A stretch of DNA of 64,000 nucleotides, taken from assembly GCA_905147135.1 (NCBI GenBank), contig LR990059.1, forward strand, positions 15,089,001 through 15,153,000. Reading direction: 5' to 3'. The notes below the pieces were generated by a model. It was not told the origin of the DNA, made no database searches, and saw only the letters and a program-made list of their open reading frames with translations. Numbering within the stretch: position 1 is the stretch's first letter; each line of letters begins with the position of its first letter. This DNA is from Blastobasis lacticolella (taxonomy: Eukaryota; Arthropoda; Insecta; Lepidoptera; Blastobasidae). Both the position numbers and the translations under genes were made by a program. Shown piece by piece: positions 22,819 to 34,900 of this stretch.

Positions 22819-23322
22819 TGTGGCTACCGTATTGTATTCGTATAAAAGTCGTGAAACTCGTGTTCTATAATAAATAGAACGAATGCGTATTTAGCCACAG
22901 AGAGCGTATTGTCATGAAACTCAGGATTGCGTTCTGAAAAGAACGACTTGTCTTCGATTGTTCTTCACGCCACGGAGCCCCAGCGCAGCTTCAGAAGACC
23001 ACCGGAGTTCGCCGCCGCTGTAGTCGCCACCGTGCGCGCCGAGCTTCCTCCGATGTGCTGTCTCTCGATGCGCCGGCCAAATGGGCGTCCGCCGCTCTGC
23101 GCCTCCTATTTATAGCGGCACCACACCGGCGCGCGGCGTGGTGGGGGAAGCTATCTCGCGGCGGGCTTTCCCATTGGTCAATGCAAATAGCTTTTTACTA
23201 GATCTGTCACACAAGTCTAGGTAGTACGTATTTGTAAATATAGTTAGGCACATTTTCTGTAAATACATCCATTCCACACTTGTCTACGGAGTTTAACTAA
23301 TCCTACTACTCAAGACCTCCAA
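22819..23322 (+). repeat. 3' LTR, 504 bp
   Basis: Same length and, by eye, the same sequence as the 5' LTR. It is preceded by the purine-rich tract TGAGGGGGAGTAC and followed by the ACATC target duplication. Confidence 0.93.
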
Positions 23323-23327
23323 ACATC

Positions 23328-23936
23328 CATTCGTGCTAATGTCACTTCGCGCTAATCTCTTTTGCGCAAGTCTTTCGCGCACATACTGAAGTAGGTATAA
23401 AAATCCCCCATACCAATGGGGGATTTTCATACAGTAACTTTAAAAAGTAAAAAGTGTGCTTCGGCGTGTCTCACTAGATGGCGCTGCTTAGACAGGATTC
23501 TTAAGTATTGAATTTGGTAAAAGAAGTTATTCGAATAGGTGTTTCGTGAAAAGATTTTCGTGAACAGTTTTAGTACCTTTTTGAGAAGAAAGCGCAAAAT
23601 GTCTACATTTTTATACATCTAAGGGTCTCGTTTTGATTTATTTTTGAGAATCGTGTCTAATCAACGCCATCTAGTACAATTAGTTGAACTATTTTTCTAT
23701 TTAATCGGCTCTCGGAAAATTTACCATTTCACTTGTAAAGAAGAGCCCTGAAACAGTTCCCGGTACATACGTAATAATCCCGGTATAGACATAATATCCG
23801 GTGTCCGAGTAATAGGTACCAAGGATGTGATTGTCCCAGAGGTTTGAAAAATTTAAACCTAAAATCAATATTATTAATTAATTAGGCTAAACTATATTTA
23901 AATGTCAAATAACAAGAAGCAATATATATTTGACAA
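23328..23936. other. Intergenic between the gypsy element and RPP21
   Basis: No gene. Two copies of the CACTAGATGGCG-type motif lie here, at 23472 (plus) and 23663 (minus). A 10-base inverted pair, AAAATCCCCC and GGGGGATTTT, at 23400-23428 could form a small hairpin. Confidence 0.45.
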
Positions 23937-25124
23937 TCAGTTTATTACTTCCACAACGGCTTCCGGCCTTTCTAACCAAACTCTATGATCCTTGTTTTTA
24001 TCAATCGGAAAACACCTTTTATTTTCACATGTGTTACAGGTCCACACCATAAGCTTCCTTTTGTTTTTAGTCTTTATTCTCATTTTAGCTGTAACATTGT
24101 CTACGAGCATGCACTTGCACTTCTTGCATATTTGTCTTTTAATGTCAGGATGTCTGCAAAGAGATAGTTGAATTATGAGGAATTTCAATGATGAAACTCT
24201 TATTCATTTATACACCCTTAGATTTAGGTTAATGGGCTTGTACAACTTAATCTCATGCAATAATAATTATTATTTTATTATATTTAATCTAATTTTCATT
24301 GATTAATAAAGGAATCTAAACTAATCTAATCATTTACGTTGAACCTCTTTCTACCAGGATTCAATGAGCTAAATATTGGATTTCAATCAAAGTGTTGCAG
24401 TACTGTTTCATTATTTGCATTTTGATTTAGTTTTCCTTTCCAAATTCGAGGGACATGGGTCAAATTTTTTATCTCTAGTTTAGTTAGAATTAAGGTTGTT
24501 TTTTGTTAGATTTAGGCTTTGATGAAATGTTAAAAATTTTATTTAAAATAAAATAAGAATTCTAAAAATCTCTAAGTAATTTCCAAATACACAAATTTTG
24601 TGTGTAATTATTAGGTACAATATTATCTATAGAATCTATGTATGGTGTTACGAATACTGCTAGCGAAGCGAGGTTCACCAAGGTCTCCCGCTGGGGACAT
24701 GGAGACTGGTTGAACAGTTTACATATAGGTATAAATCCAAGACTACGAAGACCGCATTTATTTTTTTATTCCCTAGGACACAAGTTTAGTTTAGGACCTA
24801 CAAACAGGTACTTAGGTAAAGTACCCTGTTTGTATGTCCTTTTGCTAAACTACAATTCATACAGAAACTCACAAGGTAGGCCGTGAAACATACTCACATT
24901 TTTAATACATTTTTCTTCGCCACACTAATAATGAGGTTTCCATAATATGACGATAAGACCGGATTCTTGTCTGCTACATACTTGCTGATCTAAAATATTA
25001 CGAAAGCAATAGATCTATTTTTTTAATAATTCCAAGTTAGCAAAATTAGAAGAATGTATTGACAGCCCACCTGGTAAAGGTAATTCATTCGTTGAAAAGA
25101 ATCGTTTGCTTGAATTTTTTTCAT
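23937..25124 (-). CDS. RPP21: Ribonuclease P protein subunit p21 (Rpp21/Rpr2 family), complete
   Basis: Three exons join in frame: 25124-25071 (18 codons), 24989-24898 (phase 0 start) and 24153-23937, giving 120 residues. Rpp21 is a zinc-binding protein subunit of nuclear RNase P, which removes 5' leaders from pre-tRNA. The N-terminal helix word RMNYLYQISKYVADKNP (residues 12-28) and YYGNLIISVAKKNVLK (33-48) match the family. IHPDIKRQICKKC (49-61) starts the zinc ribbon and WTCNTC (86-91) closes it, giving CxxC pairs at 58/61 and 88/91. WLERPEAV near 108-115 is the family tail. Donors are GTGGGC and GTGAGT; acceptors are TATTTTAG and CTTTGCAG. An AATAAA overlaps the last codons. At 120 residues it is shorter than the roughly 150-residue mammalian protein, which carries an extra C-terminal tail. 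It diverges from PNPT1. Confidence 0.92.
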
Positions 25125-25941
25125 GATTTTAGTTTTCTCCTAGTTAAACTATTTATTTCCGCATTTACCAACAAATAACTAACCATAACTAACCTCAAAA
25201 ACAAAGATGAAATCAACTGTCAAAATTGTCAACAAAAAACAGCTGATGAGCGGTTCGTTCGCAAAGTATGATTTATTAAATAAGAGCGCACTCTGAAGTG
25301 CTGAAGGATCTATCTGAGCTTCAGAGGCCGAGATGGAAGGAAACCGTTCAGGGTCGGCATGAATGGCGCCTTTGGGCGTCGAAGGCCCGTCTTCTTTGGG
25401 TCACTAAGCCAAAAATAATTGAGTAATATAGAAAATTAGTCCCATGGGAAACTGAAACGATCTCCACAAACTGAAGAAAGGCTGTTTTTTACAAGCGCCA
25501 ATGAACACAAATATATTGCATAACGTAATCAACTTTTTATTTCAAATTGTTACTGTTGTAATCAAATACGTATTTCTTCTGTGCACATTATTTAATACTA
25601 TTTATATATAATACGTACCCATTCATAATTTGATTCATAGCATTTGGACAAATTCTTAATATAAATCTGAATTGCTAAATTAAAGAGTGCTAATAACAAA
25701 TAATATAAACACACATTACTTAGTTGCCTGCCTTGCTTTGCGTGAGTTTCTGACTGAGGGAGGTTTTAAATTTCCGTTCGAATGAAATTAATTACTGAAA
25801 TATAATGAATTGTACATAATTGATATTTAAATTATAGTCTTGCCTTAATCCTGCGAGTGAAAAGTTCGAATTATTTTTATGTGAAATATTTATGTCCTCA
25901 TCATAACCTTTTTCAAGGATATCGTTTCGGCAATCGAAAAT
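25125..25941. promoter_or_regulatory. Shared upstream region of RPP21 and PNPT1
   Basis: About 0.8 kb separates the two start codons. The half near RPP21 contains CAGCTGATGAGCGG and AACTGTCAAAATTGTCAA, but no TATA box that I trust. The half near PNPT1 is AT-rich up to the start codon. A 29-codon frame at 25207-25296 on the plus strand has no known motif. A bidirectional promoter is possible on spacing alone. Confidence 0.45.
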
Positions 25942-28900
25942 ATGTTACGAAAAAGATATTTGCTTGCGACAAGAGTAAAGTCAAAAGCCTTATGTCATAC
26001 CCGGCTATCGTCTACCCAGTCAAGTATTGGGGAAACAGAAATCAACTTTTCTAACAGGTAAATAACCTTAACAATCTACACAGAAACTTTGGTTAAATAG
26101 GCCTTCATTCACCGGTCATGAATAAATGAACATGAATACGAAAGGGAGCAATTAAACAAACTTATTTTACAAGCCTTTTTGCCTCAGTGCCTCCTTTATT
26201 ACCCTCTCTTGTCCTCTTTGCCCAGCCACTTGTCCTAATTAAGCATGACAACCAATGATGCAGTTTCTATAGCTGACTTCTACATGAGCCTATCTGAGTT
26301 TTCAAATAAGCTCAAAGAAGAAGAATTTTATAATATTTTCTGTTAAAAATTTTCGATAGGCCACTTATGAATGTTTTAATAATTAAAATTGCATTCTTCA
26401 TAGCTCAACACTAAAACTCAAAACGGGGCAATATGCTCGGTTTGCTGATGGGGCTTGTGTTGCCAGCCTTGGCAACACCAGTGTCCTCGCCACAGTGGTA
26501 TCAAAAGCAAAGCTGAGTTCAAGTACATTCCTGCCTCTGGTCGTGGACTACAGACAGAAAGCAGCAGCTGCTGGACGTATACCAACAAATTTCCTGAGAA
26601 GAGAATTAGGTATGAACTTATGTTTAGTAAATAGTTTCTATAATCTAATAATGTTTTTTTTGTATTTTTAATACTTTCGCTGCTCACTAAAGAATCAGGC
26701 AAGGTGCTAACAACCACAGCCAGATGACTCGAGCGCACCGGCCGGCCAGTTAAGTCCATATTGTAGCTACGCGAACGCGCGGGCATATGCTGATTGAGTC
26801 CAGTTATTTTTGCTACAGATCAGCCAAATGAGTTCGTTGCCACTAGCATAGCGCCAATTTTGTATGAAACTGCCAAATGAGTCGGCCAATATTTGTGGCG
26901 GCCACAAAGAATGAGTTAATAGGGTTTTAATAATTCATAAAAAAATGAACACTTCTCTCTGCAGGTCCTACAGAACGTGAAATTTTGACGTCCAGACTAA
27001 TAGACCGATCACTACGTCCGCTGTTTCCAAATAACTACTTCTACGATACCCAGATTGTGTGTAACACATTGGCTGTGGACTCCACCAATTCCCCTGAGAC
27101 TGTGGCAGTAAATGCGGCAAGTGCGGCTTTGGCTCTCTCTGATGTTCCATGGAGTGGGCCTGTTGGTGCTGTAAGGTATTAAATAACGTAGTACTTCTTG
27201 ACTTGGTGAATTAAATTTCTTTGTGGAACACAGACATTCAGTAGTTGGTGTTTGTGGCTCATATGACAACAAAATTGAAACATGATCATATAACTCTTGA
27301 TCGTGAACTCAAAAACTCTGCAGTGATGTGTAGTGTTCAGTTGTTCTAACTTTATGTCACAAGGTGACAAATAAGCTGCCTGATGATAAATGCAGCCTAT
27401 ACCTATGCAATACCACAGGTATCACTCCTATATTTCCGACTTTAACTACCTGCATAGAATAATAATAATTTATCTATTTAGTTATTTATTAATCACTGAT
27501 ATTGTACAAGCTGTCCATCTTCTGCTTTCTTTTGAATTACTACCTAAATATTCAACTTGTTCATCATTGAATATTTCAAACTCTTTAAACTTTTTGCTTT
27601 AAACTGATAACCAGCAATTTTCTTGTTACAGAGTAGGCCAAATTGACAATGAAGTTGTCATAAACCCGACACGCAAAGATCTTGAGACGTCTACCCTGAA
27701 TATGGTAGTGACGGCTACACGTAGCAACCTGGTCGTGATGCTGGAAGGCAGTGCCAATGATATCCTGCAGCAAGACTTGTTGAAAGCCATTAAAATAGGT
27801 ATGAATGTAAGTCACATCTATTTTGTATGATTGCTTCTTTCTACTACAGTTTTATTACTGTAGAGGACTGTTATGTCATGCAGGGTCAAGCTAGACTGCT
27901 AGCGAGGCTAAGCCATAGATTTCTCCTAGAGGGTTCCTAATGTCTGCAAAAGAGTGGCTGGCTAGATTTTCTATTCTTCTCACAGCTGCACTCTGTTGTT
28001 GGGCCATAGTGCATTCTTTTTACATAGTGGGAAGACATATACCTTGAGTGATGAAGTAAAATATTGCAACCACACATTGTAGAACAATATTGCCCCTTTA
28101 GCAGCTTGTCTATAGAAATCCTTGAAATCTTGTCATTTTCATTACCCCCCACGGTTTCTCAAAGTGGGGTTCGTGAACCCTAGGGCCTCGCCATTCGATG
28201 GTACGTGACAAAATTTAAGTAATGCTGGCTGTACGACTGGCAGGTGCGTGCGCCAGGCATGTTGACGGAAAGCGATTAATTTCCTTTTAACCTTCGCTAC
28301 AACATACTTATGTGATAGTGGGTCTTCACGCCTTTTATTAATTATGAACAGCATATAAGTGCTAGCATTGTTATAACATTTGTTATAGCGTGTAAAGGAT
28401 CACTATCTATCTCAGTGTGCCGTATTACAATGCCTTAATATATATTATGTATTAATATAGTATATGTTTATTTTATTCATATATACCTATTAGTATGTAT
28501 AGAATATTATGTATGTATTTATTTATAGTATATAATTATTGTGCACATCGTATTTGCGTATATTTATCATATCTCACTTTTTGTAGGCCTGCTGGAAGAG
28601 ATTTCTTTTTAGAGATAAGTAGTGCCTGTTGTCTAATATCTAATTTGTACTATCTATTTAATTTTCTTGTGTACAATAAATTGTTAAATAAATAAGATTT
28701 ATCTTCATATTTGCAGGAACAAAAGAAGCCCAAAACATAGTGAGAGGCATAGAGAAATTGCAAAAGGACCACGGCAAAATGAAGAGAGAGTTTGAATGTC
28801 AGCCAGCGCTGGATCAGAGTATAGTAGACTCAATAAAGACTCTGTCCAGTATGAAAATTAGGGAAATACTTAGGTGAGTAACAATTATAAACAGTCGGTA

Positions 28901-31900
28901 ACCTGGATGCATCTATTTCGCCAAGACATATGACAGGGAGTTCATTCTCACACCTTAGAGCCAAGTTGGTCGCGAACTGTGCGGTTCCAAAGGCACTTTC
29001 TCCCACGCACACTAAGGCTGTGAGATGAACTACCTGGAGAGGTTTTCCCTGGAGAGTACAACATGGACTTCAAGAAAGGGGTGAAAAAGTTTTTACGGGA
29101 TGCCCCTTGTATTGCAAACGTCCATAGGCTGCGGTGACTGCTTACCATCAGACAGGGCAAACGCTTGTTTGCCAACTTAGCGGTATAAGAAAAAACCATC
29201 CAATGGTCAATTCCCAACGTCTACCAGCTTCCGGTCAGCTTTCCTGCTCTTTCTTTTCGTTTCGCCCGGTCTTCGACATCCTTACGTCGTAAATCATTGG
29301 CTCTCGCATCCGATATGGTGATTTTTTTTTAAATTTTATGACATACAATAGGCAAACAGGCAAGCGGGCCACCTGATGGGAAGTAGTCACCACTGCCTAT
29401 AGACATTAGCGACACCAAGAGTATCGCCAATGCGTTGCCCACCTCAATAACACGTTGCTCTGGCAGCATAAAGGCAAATGCCACTCCACTGCCAAAGCCA
29501 CGGTTCCCCAAATCCCCACCCCATGGAGCACTGAAACCTTACTCACCGGCAGATACACAATACTATTTAAAAGAGTATTATTTAGCTGCGATATTCTGTA
29601 AAGTGGAGGTACTTCCCCAGTCGGGCGGCTCCAATTCGAACGAGATACCCCGCTATGCCCTACCACTCTTCCCCTATGCCTGCCTGGTGATGCCTATTTT
29701 TCAGTATTTGAGTCTTTCGCGGGGCCACCTTTCTGACACCGGCAGTAGTAGGCATATATTTCCCACGTATCCCTAGGGCTTACGCAGTACGTGATCAAAC
29801 CACGCAGGCGAACTGCTTCGATCTTATCCGTGATATCTCTCACGCCCAGCCTGCCACGGATGTATCGTCGGTCGACTCGCGTAACACCGCATGTCCACTC
29901 CACTTTTTTATTGTATGTATAGATTCGTTTGACAATTTACAGTGACCACTCGCACGACAAGATGTCGCGCGACAATGCCGTCTCGGAGTTGCGACAGACC
30001 GTCCTGGGCCAGCTCCGCGACACTGAGGCCGAGTTATCGCAGCTACAGGACGCCTTCAACGCGCACCTGAGACAGACATTCCGCGACATGATCTTCGAGA
30101 CTGACACACGGTGCGATGGCAGACATCTCGATCAGCTGAGGAATATTAGTTGTCAGGTCAGTGGGTGGCTTTAGACTTGTAGGCTGTTTGTGCCCTTTTC
30201 ACGTATCTGTTATTAGTTATGTGTGATGCAGCCGGATGGTTAAATTAGCCAGTTAATGAAACGGCTACCTTTTTGTAAAATTCAATTTGCAAGGTATTTT
30301 TTTTATTTAATTGAAAATTTGCTAATTTCAAGAAATTTTAAAGTACCTACTTAATGTTTAAAGAACGATATTGCCCCGAGTTTACGGTGCTCCTCCAATG
30401 CCGTCATAACGCTAACCTAGCCACAATAATCTCAACATATTCTCCCTAAAAATTAGTAAAAATACAGTGAATAGAAATTCTCTTGTCGCGCGCTAAACAG
30501 AATTCACTTGGCTAGACCTGCAGTGGTTAAAGGTCTTTTTAAAGGTTATTTTCTCAGGTGGTAGGACTGTGTCAAGCCTAAGAAGACCGCCTGAGTGAGT
30601 ACCACAGCCTTCGCTATTTCTGCCGCCAAGCAACAGTGCTTGTATTTTTGTGTACCAGTTTGAAGGGTAATGTAGCCATCGAAATTGCAGGCATGAGGCA
30701 TTTCATCTTAGTCCTCACAGTGACAACGCACCTGCGGTTCTGCATTTTATTTATTTATTTCAGGCAACTGAGGCCCATATTTATAAATACACAAACAACA
30801 TAAATACAAAATAAACTGATACAAAACACTACAAAGATAAAACCAATACCTACGTACAAATTATTATAAAGCGTAAACTAATATATAAAAATATGTTTTA
30901 CCTGCAACCTAAATGTATGAATATATCGCCTTTAACATGTAGATGTTACCATTTACCATCAGGTGGGCTGTCTGCTCTTTTTGACACCGAGTAACACATA
31001 AAAACAAATTTAAAAAAAGCGTTGCGCATACGCAGGTTGGCCTCTACCCGCCATTGCACGGCAGTGCGGTGTTCCAGCGCGGACAGACGCAGGTGCTCTG
31101 CACCGTTGCCTTCGACTCGCCCGACAGCGCACTCAAGATGGACCCCCTCACTATGCTCACCAGGTAACGTACTGATTTCATCATCATCATCTCGGCGTCA
31201 TGTCCCGGTTGCGCTCCCGCACGGCACGTGAGGGCCCGGGGCCCGCCTTGACCATAATCCAGGATTTGACAGATCACATAATTACAGTGGAGCGACTGCC
31301 ATCTAACCTTCGTGACCCCGCTACCAAGGGAACCTGACCAGATTGGATCATGGTTACACATTCAGTCGCCTTAATGTGCAGGTTTCATCACGATTATTCA
31401 GGTAATGTACTGATTTCGTTACGTAATTATTTATGTGTGGGTAAGGCCTCCTACAAGGTGAAACGACAACCTGATAAAGATCGCCAGATCGCAAAGGTAC
31501 CAGCTGGATGCGGATGGCACAGGACCGGCCTTTGTGAAGATCTCTGGGGGAGGCCTATGCCCCAGCAGTGGGCGTCTTTCAGCTGATATGATGATGATGA
31601 AAATGAATTATTGATGTAGTCAGTAGTGAGTCGCATACTTGTGGCCGTTGCATATGGTTTTCTATGTATAAAAGGACCTTATGTTCTCACGATGACATAA
31701 AATCAGTTCCGAATTTCATTTGAAGGTAGATTGCGTGAACGAAATGAGGGTATTCCCGATCCCAACGAGAATGGCGAGATGGCATTACTGCGACGTGAGG
31801 CCTGATGTCAAAATAAAGCCCTGTCATTGGCTGAAATAGATTCGTTATTTTACAGCAGTTGTTTCTAGGCCTAACGCCTCACTAGCGCCATCTGAAATAG

Positions 31901-34900
31901 CGAAAGCCCTAATTACACTGCTGACAATTTATTTATTTATTTATTTATACTTCATGCACAAACAGTACATTGGCGGACTTAAAGCTAAAATAGCATTATC
32001 TACCAGTCTACCAGGAGAGATAACATTTATTGAAGTGTTTACACACTTATCTTTTTTAGAATAGAATATTTATTCATTATAATTTTTATTATTATTATAA
32101 TAAAAATTATAATGAATATGATTATAATGAGTATAGTAAAAGTATCAAGTGTAAATCCCACAAATCCGATATTGACAATGAGTGCTACAGCACTTGCTGT
32201 AGTTTATGCTGAGCTGGGGTCTTTTTGGCATCACTTATTGTTGATAAGTGTTCTAAAATTACGTGTAAATACAATTGGCACAATTCCGCCATCGCACCAC
32301 CCGCCGCGGCAGGGTAGTCATCCCCATTATGTAGACCCTCTAGTGGAGTCCACGCGAAGATTTGAAAGAACGTTTCTCGCTCGTACGATTCGGAAGTGGA
32401 ATGCCAGTGTTTTCTGTGCGCTATGGCATGGGCTCGTTCAAGAGGTATATTAGAGGTATCCTTAGTGGCAGGCAACGCATTGATAGCGACCCTGGTGTTG
32501 CTGATGTCTATAGGCAGCGGTGACCACTTTCCATCAGGTGGCCCGCATGACACACGAAAAAAATGTTATTAGTGGGAGAATTTTCAACTACATATAAACA
32601 TTCGTTTCATGTCATTTCAATTGTAATACTTAATAAGGCTGCAACTATCAGATTATACCTAAATCCTACTTATGGGCCAAATTTTGTGGTTTCAAAATAA
32701 ATAATGTATGTCTTAATACACAAATGTTACATTTTCGCTTGATATCGAAGTTCTAACTCCATCTTAAGGCCAGCCAACTAGCCACAGGGCTTATAACTCT
32801 CAGTTTTCTGTAGCTCCCTTTTTCTCCCCGCAGCGGCATAAAGGAGAAGAGCTTCTTCCTCCACTACGAGTTCCCCTCGTTCGCGACGGGGGAGGTGGGG
32901 CGCGGGACGGGGGGCGCGGGGCGGCGCGAGGCCGGCCACGGGGCCTTGGCCGAGCGGGCACTGTTGCCCGTGGTGCCCGACCGGCCCTACGCCGTGAGAC
33001 TCACCGCCGAGGTGCTGGAGTCTAATGGTGAGGGGATACGGCTCATTTTACAGTGGCGCCGACGTGCTGGAGTCTAATAGTGAGGTGATACGTCTCATTT
33101 TACAGTGACAGGTGCTGGAGTCTAACGGTGAGGAGATACGGCTTATTTTACAGTGGCGCCGACGGTGCTGGAGCCTAATGGTGAGGGGATACGGCTCATT
33201 TTACAGTGACAGGTGCTGAGGAGCGACGATGCGACTAAAGCCCGTGCGTGCTTAGAAACAGACTTTCGCTTTTGGCTTGAAAGAGTTGAGTTGAGAGGAA
33301 TTCTCCTTGTTATATGCCATTCCCATTTACGAGTAGAGAATGCAAATCCGTATAATATTTCGTCATATCTGAACCTGCTGGTATCAGGAAAGAGTCCGAA
33401 CCGAAACAGGTGAGCGACCGAAGAAGCGATATATTGACATTGCTGAGTCGAATGCGTGAGCCAACAGCCTACGACGCGAGGATGCCGAAGACCGGGCGAA
33501 GTGGAGGAGAATGAGTAGGAAAGCGGACCCTGGCAGAGGCCTGGGTAAATGCTAGGACGATGATGATAATGTTCCGTTATGTATTACGTAAGTCTCAGGG
33601 ATACGTAGGTAATAGGTGCTTAAACCTTTTAGTGTCAAAAAAGAGGGCTAAGAAGCGATGGATGGATATCACTGAGTCGGATTTACGACGAAGTGGAAAG
33701 AAAAGAGAAGTAAAGCGGACCTTGGTTGAAGCCGTAATTAACCGCTAGGATGGTAATAATCAACGCAAATCATTTTGATACACTAGGCGAGGCCTTTGAT
33801 TGAGTTTGGCGTACAAGCCCACTGACGGAACTCCCTCAACTGATATTCTTGATGGCTTTTGTAGATGAACATTGCACTTTATGAACAAACGGTCTATTTG
33901 TGTAGTCCTTGATAACTATTCGTATGGCCATTGATCTATAGATCCTGGCGTTCCACAAGGGTCTATTCTAGGCTCAATTCAGATAGCTCTATGAATTAAG
34001 TCCTTGCCAGCTATTCGTATGACCTCTAGTCTATGGAGCCTGGCGTTCCACAAGGGTCTATTCTAGGCTCAACTCAGATAACTCCATAAACGAAGTCCTT
34101 GATAGCTATTCGTATGGCCATTGGTCTCAACTCAAAACTCCATGAATGAAATCCTTATAGCTATTCGTATGACCATTGGTCTATGGACACTGGCGTTCCA
34201 CATGGGTCTATTCTAGGTTCAACTCAGATAAGTCCATGAACGAAGTCCTTAATAGCTATTCGTATTACCATTCTTCTATGGACCCTCGCGTTCCACAGGG
34301 ATCGCTTCTATGCCTTTGTACAAGTGGCGTTCCACAAGTGTCTATTCTAAGCCCCTTTCAATGTATCCAGGCTCGAGCTCCATGGCGTCGGTGTGCGGGG
34401 GCTCGCTGGCGCTGCTGGACGCGGGGCTGCGGCTGGCGGCGCCGGCGGCCGGCGTGGCCGTCGGGCTCGTCTCCCGCCACCAACAAGGACAGATGGCCGA
34501 CTACCGGATACTCACTGATTTGTTAGTGAGTCATAACGAAACCTTGTAATCGTACACGTACACACGCACTTGACGGACACAACCAGCGTTGTGGTTCGCG
34601 GCGAGCGGCCACAACATGATGCTGAGGTCCGTTTACGCTGGTTGCGTATAATTGTTCCGGTTTTATACCTTTTTTTTGTGTTAAATGTTATCGTCTCACA
34701 AATAATGATGTCGTGGCGTCCTTTGTAGTAAATGTTTTTCTTTCAACGTATACATACGGAAGATAATTGTCTAAACTAATATTGTAAGGAAATAGTGGAG
34801 TAGAATTAACCGAGAATGAGGCTTGAGGAGGAACTGATTGCAACAGAAATGATTATTGATAATCAACATACTAAAAATATACACCTGTACCTTTGGTGCT

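Larger units (their letters stand above)
21054..23327 (+). mobile_element. Non-autonomous Ty3/gypsy element (gag-only) with 5-bp target duplication
   Basis: The element is 21059-23322 (2264 bp), flanked by ACATC on both sides (21054-21058 and 23323-23327). The two LTRs appear identical by eye, indicating a recent insertion. The internal part is only 1256 bp and carries gag and the start of protease. It then jumps straight to the C-terminal tail of integrase and the polypurine tract (TTGAGGGGGAGTAC). Reverse transcriptase, RNase H and most of integrase are deleted. A TGG-starting primer-binding-like site begins two bases after the 5' LTR. Movement would require enzymes from a related full element. 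Confidence 0.92.

Noticed and set aside
23401..23430. Intrinsic-terminator-like hairpin followed by T
   Set aside because: The genome is eukaryotic; a bacterial-type terminator has no expected role here.
24380..24440. Minus-strand words QYCNTLIEI as an RPP21 exon
   Set aside because: No acceptor or open frame fits; the exons at 24989-24898 and 25124-25071 give an exact in-phase family match instead.
25857..26054. 65-codon frame overlapping PNPT1 exon 1
   Set aside because: Another frame gives a Lys/Arg-rich presequence ending at a donor that joins exon 2 in phase; this one does not.
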